A DNA stretch of 64,000 nucleotides from contig WBMZ01010832.1 of assembly GCA_013400975.1 (NCBI GenBank), positions 62,001 through 126,000 on the forward strand, read 5' to 3'. Both the position numbers and the translations under genes were made by a program. The stretch is from Atrichornis clamosus. Lineage: Eukaryota > Chordata > Aves > Passeriformes > Menuridae. Position 1 is the first letter of the stretch. Each line of letters begins with the position of its first letter. Below the pieces are notes generated by a model. The model saw only the letters and a program-made list of their open reading frames with translations, was not told where the DNA came from and did not search any database. Shown piece after piece: positions 1-11,170 of the stretch.

Positions 1-2739
1 CTATTGTGTAGGGAAGATAATGCATTTTATTCCCCATTATGGATTTAGCTCCAGGAAAGATTAAGTTTTGCAACCTTTTTGTGGTTTGACCCATAACAGA
101 TTAAATAAGAAAAAGTTTTCTGAAAGGTAAGCCAAAGACTGAAACCTGAAATTAGTCAATATCAGTAGCAAATAATGGCACAAGTGTTTCTGTTAGAGCA
201 CGAAACTGCTGGAACAATTTGGGATGCTGTAGTAGGATGTTTCTCATAGAAGGTCTTTAAATTAATCTTTGGGAGTCTTCCTAGGGGATCTATTTGAGAT
301 GATATGTTGTAAGTGACAAAATCTTGGCCTCTGATAAAACCTCATATCAGAACTGCTATGGATGTGTTTATTGGTTTCTGCACAACTTTAAGCGGTCAGA
401 CATTTGAAATGGGGGTTCCTGACCCTCAACAGACAAAGGGTGACACAGAATTGCGTTCTCATGCAGTGTTGTGTAAGGTCATATTCATGTGATGCTGCTT
501 AATGTGCCAGGGACACAGCTGAAATCAAATAACAAAGACTGCATTCTACTCTTTGAATATGTTTGCCATTCTTGTTCTGTAGTTCTGGACTATTTTGCAA
601 CTTCAGATCTGTTGCCTGAACTGCAATACAAGGTCTGGATAATCTGGCAAAAAAAAATCAGTACCATAATCTAGCTAAGGTGAATATGCATAAAGTGAGA
701 CTTTTCTAGCAACAAGGTATACATTGCTATTGAGATCTCATCTCACTCTTGACATGGTCAAGATGCAGAAGGAGAGCCTGACTCTGTCTTGGAGGAATAT
801 CTTTCTAAGAACTGGTTTTTTTGAAGGTCAGGAGAGTCTTTAGAAACCATCCTGATGATAAAAAGGGTGTTTGGCTCAGTTTAAGACTGGAAAAGAGATG
901 TACTAAAATTCATAGGGGAAGAGTTTCTTTTCAGTAGCTGTTTGCTGTCACTTCTAGCTTTGACTCAGGGTGACTTTGTCCAAGATGCCAAGGTTCCTGT
1001 GCGTGTCTAAAATCAACATATTGAAAAATGCTTTTCATTAATTTTCCACTTTTATAAAACAATGTGAGGCGAGAATTTGATAATAAATAAAACTTACACT
1101 CTGACACACGATTTTCAAACAGTGAAAATTAAATCATATTTCTATACCAAATCTTTCGACTCTTCTGAGAATCCCGTGCTCTCAAAATCCTGCCACAGGT
1201 TGATGAAATGGAGCCAATTTGAGAAAGAGGCCTTTTACCTTTTCTCCCAGCTTCTGCTACTTACTACTGCTGGAAACAATCCCAGGCTACTAGTTAGACT
1301 TTTCTTTGGTCTCTGTGAGACTATTTGTTTTCCTAGCTGTTGTTGCAACTAATGTGCACAAGGTCATTAAATGTTTCAAATGCCTGGCCTGTCTCACGGA
1401 CAGGAAAGGTACATGGAACCAAGCTGGCATCTAGCCTGCATTATTTGATGATTTATTGAGTAAAATAAGTTTTCATAGTGACAATATTTTTGTGTTAGTA
1501 GCCTATCAATATTCACTTCAACCCAAAGCTCTTAAGGCAAGTTTGAGCCGAGCTGTTAAGAATCCATGATGACAGGCAGTCTTCCGTTGTTTTTCCATAA
1601 AACTTCACACTTTCAAAGAGAAGAGTCTTGAGACCATGAAGTAGAAATACAGCTGAAGAGGAAATAAGATTTCAAAGGGATAGTAACATAAGGAATGGTG
1701 AAAATGAGATAAACTAATGTACAGTAGTGATCAGAAACTATTCTCTGCTGCAAATCATTTTTTTCCTGTGTTAGAATAAGACAGCATGCAGAAATTAAAT
1801 CTTCTAAGGAAAAGTTGGCTTTTAATACCATTGAAGGAGGTAGGAAACTTTTTAAGAGGTTCTTGTTGTGGATAGCACTCACCCCCTTAGGAGCTCTAAG
1901 CATGACTGGCCCTGCCCTCTGAGGAGGTGGCCCAAAGGCATCCATTATAGAGATGTGTCGCATGTTGCTTTTGTCTTTGAGTTCTCTTTGAGAGAGCTTT
2001 TAATAAACAAACCGGCCTTGGTTTCTGTGGAAGGGTGGAGAGAACAGCTAACAGTGCTCTTTAGAAATATTAATTACTGGCTTGTATGGTTTTAGCTTGC
2101 CTTTGACTCCTAGTTCTCTCCCTTTGAACCTTGATACTGATGGCTTTTCTTCATCCACCTCCTTTAGAGCCTTCATCACCAGTGTAAGAGGATCAGCAGC
2201 CCCATCTTTTCTTCAACACCCTTTACTCTCATCTGACCTGTTCCTGTTTAAAACAAATTGCCCACTAAGAAGCAGAGCTGAGGAGTAGAACATTTCTCAC
2301 ACAGATTTGTTCATTGAGAGGTAGCTCTCTTTTCATTTTCATATTTGACCTGGTTTTATATCATGAATTATTTCTAGAGCCATGAGGCAGCTGTTTCAGC
2401 TGGTTTTACAGTCACGAAGGATCCCACTACACTAAAAGTTTTAACAGTAATTTATTTCACTGAAATATCTGCTATATTAATTTCTCAGAATTGTTTTAAG
2501 TATAGGTTTTAGTGCTCTGTACTCCTTGTGGTTCCCTAAAACTCTTCTTTTAAAGGTTGTGTTAAACCTAGACTTTAGGTTTCTAGAAGAGAAGACCAGA
2601 AATATCTACGTCATGGGTATATTTTGTTCCATGTGTGCAGGGAAACTCTTTTCTGTGGTTTCTGTGGACTTAGATCTGTGTTGGAGCATCTCAACCTGGC
2701 ACTAACTTTTTACCGACTGGAAAGAAAACTTTAGCTCCA
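1..2739. other. Unique non-coding stretch, no gene recognised
   Basis: Mixed A+T-rich sequence with frequent stops in all six frames. The few open frames are short (116 codons at most), start at arbitrary ATGs and have no recognisable domain, splice context or codon bias. No repeat family, RNA gene or strong simple repeat was recognised. This is consistent with intergenic or intronic bird DNA. Confidence 0.6.
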
Positions 2740-3330
2740 GACATACACTTACCTTCAGGAAGACAGTATCTGACAGGTTGGATCCATCCAGCTATAAATA
2801 TTAACCACTGCCAAATGACAGGTTTAAAGTTGTGCTGTGGAGCTGGCCAAGGCAGCAATTACTTGAATTTTAGCTAGTGCTGCACATTGACTGTGGATAC
2901 ATTAGCTTTAGTAGAGATTATTTAGAGGCTCAGTGGCTTAAAAGCAGAAATCACTTACACTCATATTGGATATTATTACAGATTCAGGAGAGCTGGCCAT
3001 AAAACCACTTAGCTTCCTGTAACAAAAGGACTCCTCGCCAAGCAAGTAAAATGTTAATGAGACAGCAAGCACTCATTTTCGTGTCTGTAGCCTTTCCCTC
3101 CAAGGTTTTGCTGCTTCATACTGAGGTTCATTAGAGTGGAAATGGTTGACTTTAAAAAAGAAACACCAGCTAAATTGCTAGGGTGTAGAGTTTCCTTTCA
3201 GATCATAATTATACGTGATCAACGGAGTGTGTAATTAGTAAGTTGGGTGAAGGATATTTCCAGAACAATCAGCAGCAATTTCCTCTCTGCTGTTCCTTTC
3301 TCTGCTCTGAGGACCTTTTGCCTGCTTCGG
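2740..3330. other. Candidate conserved non-coding element (enhancer-like)
   Basis: Seen in the sequence: no repeat signature, no usable reading frame, and a high density of transcription-factor-like words. These include two TGACAGG motifs (2771-2777 and 2816-2822, MEIS/TGIF-type), a CAATTA core near 2857, an ATAATTAT palindrome at 3205-3212 and TAATTAG at 3232-3238. Such homeodomain-rich, repeat-free blocks are typical of vertebrate developmental enhancers. That this one is conserved or active is inference, since no alignment could be run. Limits are approximate. Confidence 0.3.
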
Positions 3331-3949
3331 TATCTGTGGCTTTATTTTAAGCCCAGAAAACATAAAAATAAAAACCTACGTCAGGTAAGAGTGACACAAT
3401 AAATCATAATAAAATTTAAAAACCCCTGCAACAGGATATTTTGCCTGTACCGTAATAAGCCTTACTGATTTTCACTGTGTTTCTAGCACTTGACCACAGA
3501 GGAAAGCATACAGGCTCATTTCTGGCCTCCCTTGACAAACCTGGGAGACTCTTGTTGGAGCCTGGATTTGCAGTTGCACAGCAAAAATGTGAGAAGCTGT
3601 CATTGTCTTCAAATATCATAGGAATGCCCAAGCTGTTCTTGGTGCTGTGAATAATTCATGGAATAATTCAATGAGTCTGTCCAGCATGGCTAAAAATAGC
3701 TGAGCAAAGTGAGTGCTTTTGACCTTAAGAAACAAAATCTATCTCAAATTTAAAATAAATAAATGAAAAGTCATTAAAAATTGTATTGAAGCAAAGATGT
3801 CAGTCTGTAAAGATATGTATGGTATTGGATCCTGAAATGAAATATATCTCATCTTTTCCCTCTTAAAAAGAGGCCTTAATCAACTCCACACAGCTGTTTG
3901 GTTAGAAGAATGAACATTTCCCTTAATTAGGGTGGGTCGAGGCTTTTGC
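3331..3949. other. Unique non-coding stretch, nothing recognised
   Basis: A+T-rich sequence without an open frame of note, repeat family or strong motif. It leads into a pyrimidine-rich tract just before 3970. Confidence 0.5.
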
Positions 3950-4215
3950 TCATCTCTCTGTCCCTGCAGTTAACAGGCATCGTGGCAGGGCATGGCTTTG
4001 CTGTGTCCCTGACCAACAGCGGTCCCCTCGTCCCCTTTGGATCCTGAGCAGACGAGTGGTGCAGGAATGATGGCTGTGCAAAGGTCAGGGATGGCATGCA
4101 GCGCAGAGATCTCGGCCGCAGCCTCAGCGGTTCCTGCGTGTGACGAGGTGGAGCTCAAGGCCCCCAGTGCTGCCGTCTGAGGTCAGGACTGCGGATCCAT
4201 TCAACCTGCCCGCCC
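3950..4215 (+). other. Small CpG-enriched patch behind a strong splice acceptor
   Basis: About 13 CpG dinucleotides fall between 3980 and 4215, against almost none in the flanking kilobases, and the patch is clearly more G+C-rich than its surroundings. It starts with a textbook 3' splice site: a pyrimidine-rich run (about 3948-3965) ending in CTGCAG at 3964-3969. The frame that opens directly after the acceptor is free of stops for about 25 codons and then ends in TGA, so a short terminal exon or a non-coding RNA exon is possible. No protein family is recognised. It could instead be a G+C-rich old insertion. No TATA box or convincing polyadenylation signal was seen close by. Confidence 0.3.
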
Positions 4216-6639
4216 TGCTTCTGACAGCAGGCACTGTGCCTTGTCTGCAGGGCAACTCTAGTGATCCTTGTGCTGCCAGAGATATCACACACTGGGAGGG
4301 GTTTTCCTCTTTCAGTGCCACTGGTTTTATTTTAGAAGCTACGGATGTGCCTGCTCCTGACAGATTTATTTTGGCCCCCAGACTGTTTTGGTACTCTCCA
4401 TTGTACGTGACAAGGCCACAGATTAAGTTGATATTGGGGTAATAATATGATAATAGTACTTCCTTAAGTTAAACTTTTAGTCCTTTTATCCAGTGACATC
4501 AGTAGGTGGCCTTTCATGGCCTCTCCTACTTCTTTTGTAATATGGGAATGTCTTCCCTAGACACAAAGAACAGGACCTCAATTTGGATATTGTGTTCAAT
4601 GAGTCTCTATCCTTCTGATCAGGATACATCCTGAGCTGCTATAGAATTTTCCCAGACTACCACAACAAGCTTTTGCAAAGCCTGCAGTTTGTGGAAACAA
4701 TACTGTGGTCCTCACTAATCTGTCTTGTGAGGTACACAGGAACAGACAGCCAGATTGAAAAACTGCACTGGATTTGCTATAGGAGGGCCAGACTCTGGAG
4801 TCCAGAACTAAACTGTGTAACATCTTCAAATAACTGGTTTAAAACTTTGCTTAAGAGGGAAAATCTCAACCTTAATTTTCAGGTTGTTTATATCCTCTAG
4901 ACGAGAACACATACCCTTAAAAATATTCTTCTGTTTATATAAATACGGGCATAATTTTTGCAAATAGTGTTTTGCAGTCCTCATCAATGTGTAATGGTAA
5001 TTCATGGTCAAAAGTGAGGTTAAACATGAAGACTCTGTATTTTGCATTTCTGTATTGATACAATGGTCAGATTAAACTTTTGCACTGTCTGATACAGGGA
5101 GCAGAAACAAGAAGGTCTCATATCTGATTCTGCAAATGTTTCAGGCTGCTTGCATAGGCCCTTGCGTGGATTCCAGGAAAACAACTGGTACTCTTCTGTT
5201 CCTACCTGTTCCCCTTCCATCATGTACAGAGTACACAGTGCTCAGATCAGCCCCTGTTTATGAACTGTAATGGTGGATTTCTTGTCTTGAAATAGCAAGA
5301 AAGGAAGAATTTTGGGCATGGATGCCATGTTATGCAACCAGACTGACCAGCTGCTAATGTGAGCACACAGTACTGGCACCCCTTGTCTGGCAGAAACAGA
5401 ACTTTACTCTTCAAGCAATTAATAAAAATAAAATTCCATAGCAGATGCATACTCTTTCCTTACAATAGCATTTCTTGCGCTTTCATTGAAAACCTAGACA
5501 CAACAAAATCCAAAAGTGTAGACTTGATTGGGGGGAAAACAATGTCTTGTTTTCTGTGTATTTGCTTGATTTCAACATTGAAAGTTTTCAGCACACTTTT
5601 AATCTTCTGAGGAAAACATGAATAAATGGTAGTTTCTATTGTCATGGTAAGTGTTTTCCAGGGGGATAGTGGGGAGGGAGGGTACAGATGTACTTTGGTC
5701 ACCACTGTAATCTTTGTGCTTTGACACAAGGTTTTTTGAGTGCAAAGTGAACAGACAAGTAGAGCTGCAAGTTCACCCTATGGGGCTTCCAAGGGAGAGA
5801 TGTTGAATATGTTGTTAAATAAATGGCACCTTCATTATTTATTCATAACTAGCATGCTAACTGAAAAATGAAAACAGCTACACCAGTTATTTCAACAAAA
5901 CTTTGGCTGATTTCAAATACAATTCCTGTCAGTAAAAAATATAGGACCTAATAATTCTGACCACTTCAGAGCCCAAATAATCTGTTTACTCAGTGACTGG
6001 TATAGTTTCTAGATATGTGTTTTGTTTTAATGTGAGGGTTTTTTTCAATTTGCATTAATAGTTAAAACTGCAAATTTGGTACATGGCTGATTCAGCAGCA
6101 TAAATTATATATGTATAATTCAGCAGCTACTGATGTCTTTATGCAACACGGGATCATGAGTTGTGCTTTTCTGTTCTGAACTCATTGTGGGCCTCAGTCC
6201 CTCTGCCACTTCGAATCAAATTTTTTTCTTTTCCAAGGAGTATGTGTTTAACCTGTTTCCCTTGAGCTAGAACTTGAGCACCTGACAGTGACAGGGCTTG
6301 ACTGCATTTGTGACTACTTTCTGGAGCTCACAGAGAAAACATTAATGTTCCTGAAACTGAGACCCTGACTGTGTCACTTAATATTTTCCTGAATATCAGA
6401 GCTGGTGGACTAACATTAACTAATATAAAATATTTTTTTATGGATCTGCCACTCAGAGTCAGTCTCTTTGGGGCAGAAATTGCCACGTGGTGATCTGAGC
6501 CACACAAATTCTCTGAAATATGGTCTATACTTTGAGCAGGAAATGTTTGATTATCCTGTCACAGCTCAGAGATGAAGTTCTTGGACAGAGCACCTGTGGA
6601 TGTGGCAGGATGGCATTAGTACCAGGAACTCTAGCTGTG
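4216..6639. other. Unique non-coding stretch, no gene recognised
   Basis: All six frames are interrupted at short intervals and the longest open frames (about 100 codons) overlap each other on opposite strands without codon structure. Around 6080-6130 the word ATTCAGCAGC occurs twice, flanking an AT-rich centre; this is the only local structure noted. No repeat family identified. Confidence 0.55.
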
Positions 6640-6745
6640 AAGGTTTTGCTCCTGGTGCTGTTCTTGACTTACTTTGTGGTTTTGGATAAGACACATAATC
6701 TCCACAGCTGTGGGATCTTTTAAATGATTAATATATGGGGCCATA
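6640..6745 (+). repeat. MIR-like SINE remnant
   Basis: The order of phrases follows the MIR/CORE-SINE 3' half: a stretch resembling 'cttactagctgtgtgac', then 'ttggataag' in place of 'ttgggcaag', an 'acataatctc' block in place of 'acttaacctc', and 'cttttaaatg' where the consensus has 'tctgtaaaatg'. Many substitutions fit a very old copy. Assignment is by eye and a RepeatMasker-type alignment would decide. Boundaries are uncertain by about 20 bases. Confidence 0.45.
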
Positions 6746-7783
6746 TGACCTCCCCCATCCAACTGGATTCAAAATAGAGGTGATCAGCCAGAGCAATGTG
6801 GAGTTTCTGTGGTACACGTCTGACAATGTGCCTAGTGCTTCTGGCAGTAGCATGCAGAGCCCTCTCAAAGGGCTCAATGCCTAGTGGGAGGGGAGCAGAA
6901 AAAGCCTCTGTATCCCATGGTTGAAGATTGCTACTCCAGCAGACCTCAAAGTCTGCTTAGAGAGCTGGTGTGGGGGTTTTTTTGATGGCTTTTCTGTGAA
7001 TGTATGCCTGTGTAAAAATAGTTCTGCATTTCCACCTGAAAAAAATAATCATTTAACAAGAGAGAAGTAGTGTCTGTTTTACTGCCTGAAGCCACCATTA
7101 GTCCTCTTGCCTCTTTTGCTTCTGGTGAGATAGAACTCATAAAAATGTGTTGCTCCCTAGAAATAAAATTGCTGCTTTTTGCTGAGGGGAGAGCTGAGTA
7201 CCTCCAGGGTATCACACTGGGCTTGCAGCAGGCCAAAACTGTGGACAGCGTGGAGGATTGCCGCCCTCTGTTGTTGTAAGGGAAAATAAGTATCTGCAGC
7301 AGAGCTAGTATTGTTCTTTCTCTGTCCTTTCTCTGACTTTTTTTCTTTTATAGTTTTTTTTTTTTTCCTCCCGTTTGATTTTACCTTTTCATGCAGTGGC
7401 TGGCTGCAGATTCGCAGCTGACAGATGGCTGGTTTCATCTGGCCACCTGAGGGTCTCAGTTGCCAAGTAAATTCTTGTCACAAGTGGTCAGGAGGTCAAG
7501 GCTGCTCATCTCTGCTGTCCTCGACAAAGCATGGAGCAGAAAATCAGTCATGCAAATCTTTGTGCATTTTATTTCCAGCATGAGTGTGTGCTGACGGAGT
7601 TCCAGATGGCTGAGGGACACGTCCTCTGGCTTGCTGGTACCTAAGCATCGGTTGGCCCATGGGGTCTGGTTTGCAGAGATGAACTTTTATGCAATGTATA
7701 GTGTGAAAATGACCTTGTACATTCCTCTCTCAGTGACTGTTTCATAGTAGTTATTTTCTGGTTTCATTGTAGTTGGCAGCAGT
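6746..7783. other. Unique non-coding stretch, nothing recognised
   Basis: No gene or repeat family recognised. A short T-rich tract lies near 7350-7368. Short open frames overlap on both strands around 6950-7440 without coding signature. Confidence 0.5.
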
Positions 7784-7881
7784 TAATTTCTTTTTCTTTT
7801 CCCTTCCTGCAGCTTATTTGCAGAAAAGCTGTTTTGCAGTTTCGAGTCATGAAGCCTTACCTGCTTCTGCTTTTATTCTGA
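7784..7881 (+). other. Strong splice-acceptor-like site followed by a short open frame
   Basis: A long, nearly pure pyrimidine tract (about 7787-7808) ends in CTGCAG at 7807-7812, close to an ideal vertebrate 3' splice site. The frame opening at 7813 runs 22 codons (LICRKAVLQF...LLLLLF) to TGA at about 7879-7881. No protein family recognised and no 5' splice site is needed if this were a terminal exon. A chance pyrimidine tract is equally possible. Confidence 0.2.
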
Positions 7882-8529
7882 ACACAAAGCCTTGCACTTC
7901 ATCAGCATTAACTGATCCTGATGCATTCCAGACAATGAAATGATGTCTGTTGGGGCTATTAGGAGAAGCCTCCCTGGGCTGCTAGATGCAGAATTTATAG
8001 AGTCTGTCTTTAACCTTTTGGAAAATGGAGAAATGTCTCATTATCTAAAATGATAGCCTTGTACACTGGAGAGTTTAGCTATTTGAACTACTTAGCCAAC
8101 TCTACTTCTAATATATATATTTCATATTTAAAAACCTGAAGCTGCAAGAATTGTTATTTCTGTAGGTGAGAACATTTTCACCACACTTACAGGAGAGGGC
8201 TATACCCATGTGTATTCCGATCTGTCATTCAGAGTGGTCTGTTCTCTTGCTCTGCTTCATACATCGCCTCTTAAAAGCAGCTCTTTCAAATCTCACCTGC
8301 AGAAGAAAAACTGTTACATAGTGAAGGCTTCACCTGGTGGAATAGAGTGATCTACCCAGGAAGAGTCATAGATAATCAGCAAGGGTATTGTTACAGGCTT
8401 GTTCTAAGGAGCATGCTGTCACTTTGGGGGAGTTTTGTGGACTGCCAGTTTGGTGCTGTCCATGCTCTGAGGTAACAGAGATCAGGTCTGCGTGCCACTT
8501 TGCCAGGTTTTGGGCAGACAGAGTAAATG
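7882..8529. other. Unique non-coding stretch, nothing recognised
   Basis: No reading frame, repeat or RNA signature was recognised. A short AT run is present near 8110-8125. Confidence 0.5.
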
Positions 8530-8665
8530 CAGATAATTGCAGTAGAGGATTAAACCAAAGGCATAAAATGATTTACCCAAAATCTCATAGGGAACTTGTG
8601 AGCTAGGAGTTATAGCTGTTGAATCTTGGGTTAGTGTCTCTGACAAAAGCTCATCATTCCTTTGG
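8530..8665 (-). repeat. MIR/L2-type old repeat remnant, antisense
   Basis: Read on the plus strand, the segment follows the reverse complement of the MIR/L2 3' consensus closely: 'aaaatgatttacccaaaatctcatag' positions onto 'taagtgacttgcccaaggtcacacag', followed by counterparts of 'agctagtaagtgg', 'gagctgggatttgaaccc' and a 'ctctgac' word. This ordered run of matches is much longer than expected by chance. Divergence looks high, so the copy is ancient. MIR and L2 share similar tails and I cannot separate them by eye. Confidence 0.55.
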
Positions 8666-11010
8666 GAACAGCAAAACACACTGCAGTACTGTCATCATGG
8701 GAGAGGTGGAGTGAGCCCCTGGGATGAGACCGTGAGTCTAGTACCCTCTGGAGACACTAGAAGAAGGCTAGCTTGACCTCAAGAGTGGTGGTGTCAGAGT
8801 GAAGTGCTCAGCTTGACATCTGCCTTCTCTGCCTTGGCATAGGCTGTAGCACGCAGGAGACAGACCCCCTTCTCCTGCAGAACATGGGATGGCAATATAG
8901 CTCTGTGTACTGCTCTGGGAAATACTATTAAGCAATGCAACTGCAGCCCTTTTCTTTCCCCTCTCCCTGGATTTATCCCTGACTGACCTGTGTATGGCCT
9001 TGCTGTCTTCAAAAAGAGATATCAAAATTGTATGAAAACCCAATACCTCAACAGAAAGGAGTCCAGACAGACCATGCTGCTACTCTAAACAGGATTAATC
9101 TTATATATTCTTTTGCTTTATATGCTGCAATGATTTTTGCTTTGAGGGAATTCTCATACAATTGTTTGTTTTATTATAGCACTTACTCTTAGAGGAAGCT
9201 GTCAGGAGCTGCAAAAATCTCCTTCTCCTTTAATCCACTATAAAGCCAGCCCTTAAAACTGATTTGGTCCCAGACACCTTGGGCAGTGATATTTGGGTTG
9301 AGACTAGCTCTCACTGCAGAGACATCCTGCCAGCCCTGTGACATCTGGAACGGCACAGGCTAAGGTAGGCAACAAGTGCCAAGGTCCTCCTTCACAGGCC
9401 TATAAGAATAGGAAATTGTTCATAAATTGCTGATGTGCTGCTTTGATTTCCTTGCTGAAGATCTCTTATCTGGGAAGACTGATACTTGCAGTGAAAAGGA
9501 AGTGAGAAAAAATGTTGCTTTCTGCAGTGGAATATAGTCAACCAATACTGCAGTTTTACAGATGCTGGATCAAAACTGCTGGGTTTTCATACATTTTCAG
9601 AGGGCACCTACATGACAAACGCTCCCTACAGCCTTATGCAGGATGCTGAGCATTTACAAGTAGATGATGGCAGTGTTTACCTTTCCAGGTTATGAAGTAG
9701 TCTTAACTATTTTCAGTGTCAAAGTTAGAATGCATTGTGTGACATATGAGAATTACATACCTCCTGGTTCTGCAGAGATGAGTTTTTATCTTGCTAGCTC
9801 ATCTGATGTGAAATAATAGACTGGCAACTGCACTGAGCCTTACAAGAAGGTACAGAATAGATTCATGTTGCATCCTATATATACGTGATCCCACGCTACA
9901 TACGGAACTTTGGTACGAGTGCTGTAAGGGTACACGAAGGATTTCAGCCCACATAACTCTCAGGAGCATGATCTCCCAGAAGGGGAGTACTTGGTTTCAA
10001 GCATGCAAGTGCAAGCAGTGATCCCCTTGCCTCTCTTGAAAGATTTAAGATGCTTAGTGTTAGTTATCTTGCCTTTGCCAGCAGGCTGATGGAGTGGTAT
10101 AGAAAGACTGGAATGCCTCCATCTCCATTGCAATTTATGGACAAAATAATTAAGCCTTTAGGGCTCTTTTTCTTTCTGCCAACCTCTGCCAACTTCTCCT
10201 ATTCACAAGTCAGCTGCCTTCTGTTTGAATGCTATGTTATTCTGGTATAGGTTAAATGCAGATATAAAGACATCCTGGGAGGCTGTAAAAGGCAAATGAT
10301 AAAGGTAGTTAGTACATAAGTAGCAAAAGGAGCTAATCAACAGCTGTGAAACCTTTTACTGTGGTCTTGGAAGTCAAGTATCTGCTGGGGTGGGTGCTCC
10401 TCTGTGGTTAGGTGTTAATGTGGGAAAGCCTATGCTTAGTCCCACACACTTAGAGGAAGTTGTATTTACTCTTCCATTTTTTCAATAAGCATTTTTTCAA
10501 AACTAAGTGGTGAGGTAGAGACACCAAATAGCTATTTCTTTATTAATAAACATCAATGAAATCCTACTAGTGTAAATTTACTTCTGTCAATATTTTATAC
10601 ATAGGTCTTGGTTGCTATATAATGCTCTGGAAGTATAGATGTCTTACAGGCACCAGAGGAGTGCAGAGTTTGTACTGGATGGGAACAGGGTTACAACTCC
10701 ATGCAAATTCCTGCGCTACAAAGAATGATGAACCTGACAGATTCACTACATAAAAATATGGGAAAGATTGAGTTTCCGTCTCCATTTGCATTTGCAGCAC
10801 CACTTTAAAGATCAAAAAACAGCCTTGTTTAAGTGTAAGGGTTCAGCTTTAAAATTTCTTGATGGGTTTGAAAGTGATGACCTGAATACTTCTGAGCCAA
10901 CTCAGTTGATATGCCATTCTGTAATACACACTTGCATGTACCTTTGTTACTTTAGTACAATTTCACTCTCCTATCATTATCTTGAATTCTGCATGTGGTT
11001 TAACTCTCAC
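8666..11010. other. Unique non-coding stretch, no gene recognised
   Basis: No repeat family or gene recognised. Reading frames are short and mutually overlapping (for instance two frames on the minus strand at 8768-9043). The sequence before 11010 is ordinary A+T-rich DNA. Confidence 0.5.
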
Positions 11011-11159
11011 CTTCCCATTCTTGAATGTAAACTGTCCATTAGTCTTGTCAAAAAATGTTTTCTTTATTTTCCCTGCCAGATCTGTGAGGCTCTTTTTGCC
11101 ATCCTGGATGGGCAGGAGGAGAATTTCTCCGCTGTTCTCAGTGATAGGAGAAATCATCT
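11011..11159 (-). CDS. Candidate internal coding exon (unknown gene)
   Basis: On the minus strand, 49 open codons (MISPITENSG...GQFTFKNGK) end exactly at a near-consensus 5' splice site, AAG|GTGAGA (GT at plus positions 11010-11009). The 5' edge is less good: a pyrimidine-rich run ends in GAG at 11160 or GAGAG at 11158, giving an exon of 149 or 147 bases. The amino-acid composition is mixed and soluble-looking (charged, with alternating hydrophobics), unlike most chance frames nearby. I do not recognise the family. A competing exon-like reading lies on the opposite strand (11080-11166, perfect-looking acceptor and donor, 29 codons), and only one can be real; both may be chance. No neighbouring exon was recognised on either strand. 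Confidence 0.25.
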
Positions 11160-11170
11160 CTCACAGGTGA

